Origin: Gammaproteobacteria bacterium
GTDB taxonomy: Bacteria; Pseudomonadota; Gammaproteobacteria; Pseudomonadales; Azotimanducaceae
NCBI GenBank assembly: GCA_026709365.1
Contig: JAPOTD010000136.1
Location: 1 to 64,000 of the forward strand
Direction: 5' to 3'
DNA: 64,000 nt
Shown piece after piece: positions 55,485-62,415 of this stretch. The notes under the pieces are model-generated. The model worked only from the letters and a program-made list of their open reading frames with translations. It did not search any database and was not told the origin of the DNA. The number at the start of each line of letters is the position of its first letter. Position 1 is the first letter of the stretch. A program made the translations under genes and the position numbers.

Positions 55485-55532
55485 TCTAACCCTGAAAATT
55501 CAAAGGCTCACTTTGAATTTTCAGGGTTAGAG
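55484..55532. promoter_or_regulatory. 22-bp-arm palindrome on the start of DUF4143 gene 2
   Basis: Arms 55484-55505 and 55511-55532 are exact complements over 22 bases around the loop GCTCA (left arm begins CTCTAACCCTGAAAATTCAA). The first base of the GTG start (55484, minus strand) is part of the arm, so any ribosome site (AGGG/TAGAG) lies inside the stem. An RNA hairpin here would block initiation; as DNA it is a large operator-like palindrome. Confidence 0.75.
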
Positions 55533-55672
55533 AGTGGTTCGTCAACCCGCCGCGCGCTCGTCGCTTAGGCCAGGTTCCGAAATGTTCGTGAGCCCGCACA
55601 CCCAAAGCCCTGTCCGCGCAACTCTTGAAGTACAATGCCGCCCCGCCGATGCATTTCAGGAGGCAATCTCTG

Positions 55673-56866
55673 ATGAAGACGCGCAAAGGGCTGTTGCTGG
55701 CTTGCACGCTGGCTTTGACGGGTTGCTCGGGGGGCGACGACGCCGGGAGTTCCGGTTCGGCCGCATCGGCAGTGCGCGGCGTCACTGATGCCGAGATCGT
55801 CCTGGGCAGCTACACGGACCTGTCCGGCCCCACGGCCGTCTGGGGCGTCGGCGCCACCAATGGCGCGCGCATGCGCTTTGATGAGGCCAACGCGGCAGGA
55901 GGCGTGCATGGGCGGTTGATCCGCTTTGTGGTGGAGGACAGCGCCTACCAGCTGCCAAAGGCCATTCAGGCTTCCAACAAGCTCATCAACAGGGACAACA
56001 TCCTTGCCATGCTGCTGGCGGTGGGCACGCCGATGAACAACGCCATCATGCCGCAGCAGTTCCGTGCCGGGGTGCCGAACCTGTTCCCCATCAGCGGCGG
56101 GCGCCAGATGGTGGAGCCGTTCCACCGCATGAAGTTCACCCAGCGGGGCATCTACTACGATGAGGTCCGTGCTGCGGTGCGCCACTTCGTTGAAAACGAG
56201 GGCAAACAAAGAATCTGCATCATCCATCACGAGTCGGACTACGGCCAGGAAATCGTCGATGCCGTTGAAGGCCAGTTGGTGGCCATGGGCATGCAGGTGG
56301 TCGCCCGCACCGCCCACAAGCCGACCGAGAGCGAGTTCACGGCCGCGGTGCTGCGGTTGCGGAAGGCGGAATGCGACATGGTGGCCATGGCCACCGTGCA
56401 TCGGGACACCATTCTGGTTCTCGACACCGCCCGCAAGATGGGCTGGGAGGACGTCGCCTGGGTGGGCAACAACGCGGCCTATGGCCAGGTCATCGCCGAC
56501 CACGAAAGCAGTGAGGGCTACTACGCCTTCACCCACATGGCGAAGATTTACCCGGATGATGACAAGTCGCCTGCCGTGCAGGCATGGTGGGATCAGTACG
56601 TGGTGCTCCACGGCGACGATCCAGGCCTCGCGGCCATGGAGGGCTACCGCGCCGCCGACCTGACGTTGCTGGCCTTGGAGAACGCCGGACGTGACCTCAC
56701 GGTCGATGGGCTGATCAAGGGCGTGGAGGCCATCACCGACTACACGGACATCTTCGGCTACCGAGTGTCCTTCTCACCCGAAAAGCACGGCGGGGTGCGG
56801 GAGAGCGTGCTTTCGCAGGTCCGCAACGGCCGCTTCGTGGTGCTGGCGGAAGCGGTGAGCTATTGA
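55673..56866 (+). CDS. LivK-type substrate-binding lipoprotein
   Basis: 397 residues from ATG 55673 (AGGAGG nine bases upstream). Lipobox ALTGC at residues 14-18. Periplasmic-binding fold of the branched-chain amino-acid type: ILGSYTDLSGPTAVWGVG near the N-terminus, GGVHGRLIRFVVEDSAYQLPKA in parts, CIIHHESDYGQEIVDAVEGQLVAMGMQVV in parts, DMVAMATVHRDTILVL and GYRAADLTLLALE. It would bind an amino acid, amide or aromatic acid for an ABC importer, but no livH, M, G or F genes follow; an orphan binding protein or sensor. The next gene is a Tat-exported reductase. Confidence 0.88.
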   Translation: MKTRKGLLLACTLALTGCSGGDDAGSSGSAASAVRGVTDAEIVLGSYTDLSGPTAVWGVGATNGARMRFDEANAAGGVHGRLIRFVVEDSAYQLPKAIQASNKLINRDNILAMLLAVGTPMNNAIMPQQFRAGVPNLFPISGGRQMVEPFHRMKFTQRGIYYDEVRAAVRHFVENEGKQRICIIHHESDYGQEIVDAVEGQLVAMGMQVVARTAHKPTESEFTAAVLRLRKAECDMVAMATVHRDTILVLDTARKMGWEDVAWVGNNAAYGQVIADHESSEGYYAFTHMAKIYPDDDKSPAVQAWWDQYVVLHGDDPGLAAMEGYRAADLTLLALENAGRDLTVDGLIKGVEAITDYTDIFGYRVSFSPEKHGGVRESVLSQVRNGRFVVLAEAVSY

Positions 56867-56944
56867 GTTACACTGGGCACGAAGCTGGCGGTTGCGGTGG
56901 GCGGTCGCCAAGCGGGCCAACGGTTGGTCGCGGGAGGTAGCGCC

Positions 56945-57997
56945 ATGAAGCAGTCGAGCAAGAGCCGCCGGACTTTTCTCCAGCACTTGGCGATGGCGGG
57001 CATCGCCGGCCAGACGCTGTTGCGCACCGGCAGCGTGAAGGCCGCTGCTGCGGAAGCGCAGGGCCAAGTGGAAGGTGGCCTCGGTTGGCCGGACATGGCA
57101 TACCGGACCTTGGGGCGAACCGGGTTTGCAGGCAGCCGGCTGGTGTTCGGCTGCGGCGCTTCGCTGGGCCGCAGGCCCAGGGACCGCTTGCTCGGCACGG
57201 CCTTGGAGGCGGGGGTCAACGTCTTTGACGTGGGCACCGGGCGCTACTACGGCGATGCGGAGCGCAACATGGCCAATTTCCTCGCCAAGGCGAGGGATGA
57301 CGTTTTTCTGATCTCCAAGTCCATCGTTTACCTTGATGAGGAGGTCGGCCCCGGTGACTCGATCACGCCGGCCCAAGCCAGGCAGGGCGCCAAGGCGTGG
57401 CTGGCAGTGCTTGAGGAAAGCCTGCGCGACCTTAAGGTGGAGATGATCGACGCCTACTACCAGATGGCCGCCAACAACACCGATCTGATCGGCAGCGAGG
57501 AGATGCGCAGGGCCTTTGAGCAGGCTCGGGATGCGGGCAAGATTCGCTTTTGGGGCCTTTCGACCCACCAGAACGCCCAAGCGGTGCTGGAGAAGGCCAT
57601 CGAGACCGGCTGGTACGACTTGGCCATGATCGCCGTAACGCCGGCGGACTGGTACGACTGGGACGGCAAAAGCATCCTGCCCGGTTCGCCGCCGATGACC
57701 GGGCTGGCGCCGCTCTTGGCGCGGGCGCGCGAGGCCGGCATCGGGCTGATCGGCATGAAGGCCGCCCGCCACCTCGCCGGGCGCAACTTCCTGGGCTGGG
57801 GGGATGAGGATGCCTTCGACGGCCACTACGACGAGCAGCTGCTGGCCGCCAAGCTGACCGCCTTCCAACGCAGCTACGCCTATGTGCTGGAGCACGGCCT
57901 TGATGCGGTGAACGCGGACATTCAGAACTTCCTGCATCTGCAGGAGAACTTCACCGCCGCCGCCACGTCGCGCCAACACTTCGCCAACGCCGCCTGA
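56945..57997 (+). CDS. Tat-exported aldo/keto reductase family protein
   Basis: 350 residues from ATG 56945 (GGGAGG upstream). The N-terminus SKSRRTFLQHLAMAGIAG is a twin-arginine signal, implying folded export with cofactor. AKR barrel text: YRTLGRTGFAGSRLVFGCG, AGVNVFDVGTGRYYGDAE (catalytic Asp and Tyr region), FLISKS (Lys) and IDAYYQMAANN, where the usual DLYYxH His is replaced by Met. Later GLSTHQNAQAVLEKAI. The missing His suggests a changed reaction, as in some members of the group. LarC follows after 3 bp and is surely co-transcribed. Confidence 0.83.
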   Translation: MKQSSKSRRTFLQHLAMAGIAGQTLLRTGSVKAAAAEAQGQVEGGLGWPDMAYRTLGRTGFAGSRLVFGCGASLGRRPRDRLLGTALEAGVNVFDVGTGRYYGDAERNMANFLAKARDDVFLISKSIVYLDEEVGPGDSITPAQARQGAKAWLAVLEESLRDLKVEMIDAYYQMAANNTDLIGSEEMRRAFEQARDAGKIRFWGLSTHQNAQAVLEKAIETGWYDLAMIAVTPADWYDWDGKSILPGSPPMTGLAPLLARAREAGIGLIGMKAARHLAGRNFLGWGDEDAFDGHYDEQLLAAKLTAFQRSYAYVLEHGLDAVNADIQNFLHLQENFTAAATSRQHFANAA

Positions 57998-58000
57998 CGC

Positions 58001-59203
58001 TTGCGCGCGCTCCACTACCAATGCAGCGCCGGCATTGCCGGCGACATGCACCTCGGCGCGATGGTCGATCTCGGCGTGCCGGAGGCGGTTTTGCGCGAGG
58101 GTCTGGGCCGCTTGCCGTGTGCGGCCGAGTTCGCCCTTGAATTTCGGCGCGCCAGCAAGTTCGGCATCTCCGGCACCCAAGCCCAAGTGAAGGACCTCGG
58201 CCACGCTGCGGACGGCCACCACCGGCACCGGCACTACGGCGACATCGTTGAGCTGGTCAAGGCCGCTCGGCTGGCCACCGGCGTCGAGGCCAGGGCGCTG
58301 GCCATCTTTGAGCGCATTGCGGTGGCGGAGGCCAAGATCCACGACATTCCCGTCGAGCGGGTCCACTTCCACGAAGTCGGCGCCGTGGATTCCATCGTGG
58401 ACATCGTCGGCGCGGCAATATGCTTGGAAGCCTTGGCTGTCGAGCGGGTGTTTTGCGACACCGTGGAGGTGGGCAGCGGCTTCGTCGATTGCGCCCACGG
58501 CCGGCTGCCGGTGCCGGCGCCGGCCACCCAGGAAATCCTTGCCGGCGTGCCCTGTTCCTACGGCGGGGTGCGGGGGGAGGCCACCACGCCCACCGGCGCC
58601 GCCATATTGAAGGCGTCGGTGGATGAGTTTGCCCCGCCCGTCCGCTTCGCGCCGGCTTCGGTGGGCTACGGCGTGGGCCAGAGGGACTTCGACATTCCCA
58701 ACGTGCTGCGGGTCGTGGTGGGCGAGTGCGGCGCGTCGGTTCAAGCCGCGCCGAAGGCTGCGCACTACAAGATTGAAGCCAACATCGATGACATGAGCCC
58801 GGAGGCCTATGAGCCCTTGATGGACCACCTGTTGGCGGCCGGGGCCAGTGACGTCTATGTCACGCCCATCGTCATGAAGAAGTCCCGACCAGCGATCAGC
58901 TTGGCGGTGCTGTGCGAGGCGGAGCGGGTGGATGCGCTGGCCGAGGCCGTGCTCAATCGCTCCACCACCATCGGGCTGCGCGTGCTGCCTTTTGAGAAGC
59001 GCGCGCTCCCCAGGCAGGTTCAGACCGTGGAAACCCGCTTGGGCGCGGTGCGCGTGAAGGTGGTCACCCAGCCCGACGGCCAGCGCCGCTGGAAGTCGGA
59101 GTTCGACGACGTGCGGCGCTTGGCCGATGCGGCCGGCCTCGATTACCTGCAGGCCAAGGCAACGGTTGACCTGGATGTCGCCCAAGCCCTGGATGAGGCC
59201 TGA
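58001..59203 (+). CDS. larC: Nickel-pincer cofactor insertion protein LarC
   Basis: 400 residues, TTG start at 58001, three bases after the reductase stop. Family landmarks: ALHYQCSAGIAGDMHLGAMVDLG at the N-terminus (in parts), the His-rich DGHHRHRHYGDI loop (about 67-78), VHFHEVGAVDSIVDIVGAA, LPVPAPATQEIL, GEATTPTGAAILK and the C-terminal ANIDDMSPE domain. LarC is the CTP-dependent nickel insertase of the pincer cofactor of lactate racemase and related LarA enzymes. In some species it is made by frameshifting; here one continuous frame. No larA, larB or larE is in this window. Confidence 0.9.
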   Translation: MRALHYQCSAGIAGDMHLGAMVDLGVPEAVLREGLGRLPCAAEFALEFRRASKFGISGTQAQVKDLGHAADGHHRHRHYGDIVELVKAARLATGVEARALAIFERIAVAEAKIHDIPVERVHFHEVGAVDSIVDIVGAAICLEALAVERVFCDTVEVGSGFVDCAHGRLPVPAPATQEILAGVPCSYGGVRGEATTPTGAAILKASVDEFAPPVRFAPASVGYGVGQRDFDIPNVLRVVVGECGASVQAAPKAAHYKIEANIDDMSPEAYEPLMDHLLAAGASDVYVTPIVMKKSRPAISLAVLCEAERVDALAEAVLNRSTTIGLRVLPFEKRALPRQVQTVETRLGAVRVKVVTQPDGQRRWKSEFDDVRRLADAAGLDYLQAKATVDLDVAQALDEA

Positions 59204-59221
59204 CTTGATCTACGCTCCGCT

Positions 59222-59830
59222 TTAGCGCACGGCGACGCCGTGGGTCATGAACGCCATGGGCTTGGGGCCGGGTAGGTAGCCGGTGCGCTTCTCCGCCAAG
59301 TCGAAGCCGGCGTCCTCAAGGAGCAGGGCCGGTTGCCGGGTGAGATGGCAGCCGCCGCCGATGACCTTCCACACCGGTTCCAGGGTTCGCTGCCAGCGCG
59401 CCACCTGCGGCTCGGGCGCCAGGCCGTGCTCGATGAAGTAGAAGCGTCCGCCGGGCTTGAGCACCCGCCGCATCTCCCCAAGCGCTTGGCTGACGTTGGG
59501 GATGCTGCATAGGGTCCAGGTGCAGACGATGCTGTCGAACTGGCCGTCGTCGGCGGGAATGTCCTCTCCCGAAGCCTGCAGGATGCTCACCTGGGCGTCG
59601 ATGGCGGCAGCGCGGCGGCTTGCCATGGCGGTGAGTTCCTGGGCCGGGTCAAGGCCGGTGACGGTGCTGGCGTCCCGATAGTGGCTCAAGTTGTGGCCGC
59701 TGCCAATGCCGACTTCCAGCACGTTGCCTTGGGCCCTAGGCACGTACTCGGCCCGCAGGCCGGCCATGGGCGGCTGCCCGCAGGCGAGGTCAATGAGCTT
59801 GGGGAGAACGTGCTTGGCGTACAGGCCCAT
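59222..59830 (-). CDS. Class I SAM-dependent methyltransferase
   Basis: 202 residues. Motif I is NVLEVGIGSGHNLSHY (about 36-51), motif II region FDSIVCTWTLCSIPN (about 98) and motif III LKPGGRFYFIEHG. The text resembles the UbiE/COQ5-like small methyltransferases (Methyltransf_11). N-terminal VLPKLIDLACGQPPMAGLR is typical of phospholipid- or thiol-methyltransferase-like members. Substrate unknown. It is convergent with larC and about 20 bp upstream of the amidohydrolase's end on the same strand. Confidence 0.85.
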   Translation of the reverse strand: MGLYAKHVLPKLIDLACGQPPMAGLRAEYVPRAQGNVLEVGIGSGHNLSHYRDASTVTGLDPAQELTAMASRRAAAIDAQVSILQASGEDIPADDGQFDSIVCTWTLCSIPNVSQALGEMRRVLKPGGRFYFIEHGLAPEPQVARWQRTLEPVWKVIGGGCHLTRQPALLLEDAGFDLAEKRTGYLPGPKPMAFMTHGVAVR

Positions 59831-59851
59831 GGCGGGGAGGCTCGAGTGCAG

Positions 59852-61558
59852 TTAAGCGCTGGCCGGAGCGGACTGCGCGCCGCGAATCAGGCGGCCCGGC
59901 AGGGCGCCGGTGGCTTCGCCGTTCTCGAACGTCGGCTGCCCGGCCTTGATGGTCATGCGGTAGCCGTCGGCCTTCTGCACCAGCCGCTTGCCGTCCGCGG
60001 GCAGGTCGTAAACCATCTCCGGCGGCTGCAGTTGCAGGGCGTCGTAGTCGATCAAGTTGAAGTCGGCCTTGCAGCCGGGCGCGACTAGGCCGCGATCGTT
60101 CAATCCGTACACCTGGGCTGCGTCCTGGGTGAGCTTATGGACCACGAACGGCAGCGGCAGGCGCGGCCCGCGCCGTCGGTCTCGGCTGAAGTAGCTCAGC
60201 ATGTAGGTGGGCACGCCGGCATCCACCAGCACGCCGCAATGGGCGCCGCCGTCGGAGAGGCCGAAAACGCTTTGCGGATGCTCGATGACGCGCCTTTGGC
60301 CCTCCAGGTCGCCTTCGTAAACGCCGAACAGAACCAGCAGCGGCACGCCGTCGGCCAAGCAGTCCATCATCACCTCAACCGGGTGGAGGCCCCGCGCCCG
60401 CGCCACGGCCGCCACGCTGTCCTCGGGGCCCGGTTCATAGGTGAGTGCGGCATCGAGGATGTAGATGCGTTCGTGGTCGTTCATGAAGCGCACGGCGTCG
60501 GGATTGCGCGGCAGGATGGGCGGTTCGCCCAACACCCGTTTACGGAAGTCCGCATCCCGCAGGCGGGCTTGGCGTTCAGCCAAGGGGTACTGTTGGATCT
60601 CCCGATAGGCCGGGAACTGGCGCATGGGGTTGATGGTGCCCTCCAAGGTCATCAGGATCGAGGCGGGTCGGGCGCCGACTTGGGGCCGCAGGTTGAACCC
60701 TTCGGCGTTCAGCCGTTCCGCCAGCTTCCAGACTGGGCCGAGCGTTGGTCCCCGGCCAGCGGTGACCAGGGGGGTGACGGTGCAGCCGGTGGTGCGGGTG
60801 ATGTGCTCGATCCAAGCCAGCTCCTGCGGATCGCTCAAGCTGTCGGAAACGAACTCCATGGCGCCGAAGCCGAGGCCGGCGAAGGCGCTGCCGATGGTGC
60901 GCATCTCCTCTCCCGAAGCGCGGGTTCCGGGCACCAGGTTGCCGGCCTTGTCGAGGTGCCCGTAGAAGCGGGAGGTGGTGAAGCCGAGGGCGCCCGCCTC
61001 CAAGGCGCTGCGGGTGATGCGGCGCATTGCCGCCATGTCCTGCGGCGTCGCGTCCTCGTAGCAGCGCTCGCCCATGACGTAGTGGCGGATGGCCACATGC
61101 GGCGCTTGGGCGCCGACGTCCAACGCATAGGGGGTGTCGATGTGGTCAAGGTACTCGGAGAAGGACTCCCATCCCCACGGGATGCCGTCGTGCAGCGCCG
61201 TGCCGGGGATGTCCTCGACGCTCTCCATCAATTCGATCAGCTCGCCTTCGGTGCCCGGCCGCACCGGGGCGAAGCCGACGCCGCAATTGCCCATCACGAT
61301 GGAGGTGACGCCATGCCAGCAGCTCGGCGTCACCTGCTTGTCCCAGCAGACCTGGCCGTCGTAGTGGGTGTGGATGTCCACGAAGCCGGGGGTCAGCAGG
61401 TCGCCTTGGGCATCGATGAGGCGCTTGGCCTTAGCGGGGCTGCCGCCGGCGCTCGTGACGTCGGTGATGGTGCCGCGGTCGGCGACCACGTCGGCGTTGA
61501 CCGCATCGGCGCCGGAGCCGTCGATGAGGGTGGCGTTCTTGATGATGAGATCGTGCAT
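59852..61558 (-). CDS. Amidohydrolase, N-acyl-D-amino-acid deacylase family
   Basis: 568 residues. TIM-barrel metal hydrolase of the D-aminoacylase type: LIIKNATLIDGSGADAVNADV at the start, metal motif GFVDIHTHYDGQ (His pair about 62-64), TSIVMGNCGVGFAPV (metal-bridging Cys in family), and GLSDGGAHCG (metal Asp about 463), then the C-terminal LNDRGLVAPGCKADFNLIDYDAL (in parts). Such enzymes release D-amino acids from N-acyl forms; many genome members are wider-range. It precedes the methyltransferase on the same strand. Confidence 0.87.
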   Translation of the reverse strand: MHDLIIKNATLIDGSGADAVNADVVADRGTITDVTSAGGSPAKAKRLIDAQGDLLTPGFVDIHTHYDGQVCWDKQVTPSCWHGVTSIVMGNCGVGFAPVRPGTEGELIELMESVEDIPGTALHDGIPWGWESFSEYLDHIDTPYALDVGAQAPHVAIRHYVMGERCYEDATPQDMAAMRRITRSALEAGALGFTTSRFYGHLDKAGNLVPGTRASGEEMRTIGSAFAGLGFGAMEFVSDSLSDPQELAWIEHITRTTGCTVTPLVTAGRGPTLGPVWKLAERLNAEGFNLRPQVGARPASILMTLEGTINPMRQFPAYREIQQYPLAERQARLRDADFRKRVLGEPPILPRNPDAVRFMNDHERIYILDAALTYEPGPEDSVAAVARARGLHPVEVMMDCLADGVPLLVLFGVYEGDLEGQRRVIEHPQSVFGLSDGGAHCGVLVDAGVPTYMLSYFSRDRRRGPRLPLPFVVHKLTQDAAQVYGLNDRGLVAPGCKADFNLIDYDALQLQPPEMVYDLPADGKRLVQKADGYRMTIKAGQPTFENGEATGALPGRLIRGAQSAPASA

Positions 61559-61601
61559 GGGCTTTGCGGATCCTTAGTGGGTGGTGATTTGGAGCGGAAT
61601 G

Positions 61602-62414
61602 TTAGCGGAACGTGAAATTCGGCGTTCGCTTTTCCACAAAGGCGCTGATGGCCTCCTGGGCGTCCTCGCTCTGCCCCGACAGAATCAGGTGCTGGGCCTC
61701 CATCGCCAGCGACTCGCGCAGCCCCTGCAGCGCGCCGCGATTGAGGTTGCGTTTCATCAGGCGCAAGGCGGTGGCGGGACCGTTGGCGAGGCGCTTGGCG
61801 TAGGCGTGGGCGTCCTCACGGAAGCTGGCAGCCGGAAGCACCTTGTTGACCAGCCCCAACCGCAGGCACTCCTCGGCGCCGATCCTGTCGGATAGGAACA
61901 TCAGCTCCTTGGCCTTGGCTTGGCCGACGAGGCGGTTGAGGAACCAGCTTGAGCCGTAGTCCCCGGACAGCCCGATGTTGACGAAAGCGGTGGTGAGGAA
62001 AGCGGTGTCGGCGGCCAGGCGAAGGTCGCAGGCCAAGGCGATGGACAGCCCGGCCCCGGCTGCCGGGCCCGGCAGCGCCGCGACGGTGGGCTTCGCCAAT
62101 TCATACAGGCGCAGGGTCAGGGCCTCCTGCTTGCGCGTCAGTTCCGCGACCCGCTCATCCTGGGTGCGTTTGACGGCTGCCGTTGCGGCGCCCATTTCGG
62201 TGACGTCGCCGCCCGCGCAGAAGGCTTTGCCCGCCCCGGTGATGAGGACGCAACCCGCCGCGGGGTCGGCTTCCAAGCGCAGCAGCACTTCGCGCAGCGC
62301 GGGCGTGAGAATGTCGCCGAGCGCATTGCGCTTCTCCGGTTTGTTCAGCGTCACCGTCGCCACCCGGTCGCGCAATTCGCAAAGCAGTTGGTCGGTGCCG
62401 GTGTCGATGCGCAT
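61602..62414 (-). CDS. Enoyl-CoA hydratase/isomerase family protein
   Basis: 270 residues, ATG 62414 one base after the upstream carboxylase stop (TGACATG). Crotonase fold: VATVTLNKPEKRNALGDILT, oxyanion segments GKAFCAGGDVTEMG (about 65) and AKPTVAALPGPAAGAGLSIALACDLRLAA in parts (about 112), and a late VGQAKAKELMFLSDRIGAEE. It adds water to or isomerises an enoyl-CoA. Its coupling to a biotin-dependent acyl-CoA carboxylase alpha subunit suggests branched-chain (leucine or isovalerate) or similar acyl-CoA breakdown, as in methylglutaconyl-CoA hydratase. Confidence 0.87.
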   Translation of the reverse strand: MRIDTGTDQLLCELRDRVATVTLNKPEKRNALGDILTPALREVLLRLEADPAAGCVLITGAGKAFCAGGDVTEMGAATAAVKRTQDERVAELTRKQEALTLRLYELAKPTVAALPGPAAGAGLSIALACDLRLAADTAFLTTAFVNIGLSGDYGSSWFLNRLVGQAKAKELMFLSDRIGAEECLRLGLVNKVLPAASFREDAHAYAKRLANGPATALRLMKRNLNRGALQGLRESLAMEAQHLILSGQSEDAQEAISAFVEKRTPNFTFR

Positions 62415-62415
62415 G

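Noticed and set aside
56774..59185. 803-codon open frame on the minus strand
   Set aside because: Antisense to the LivK-like, aldo/keto reductase and LarC genes, all of which have family motifs, starts and ribosome sites. Long antisense frames are expected in GC-rich DNA.
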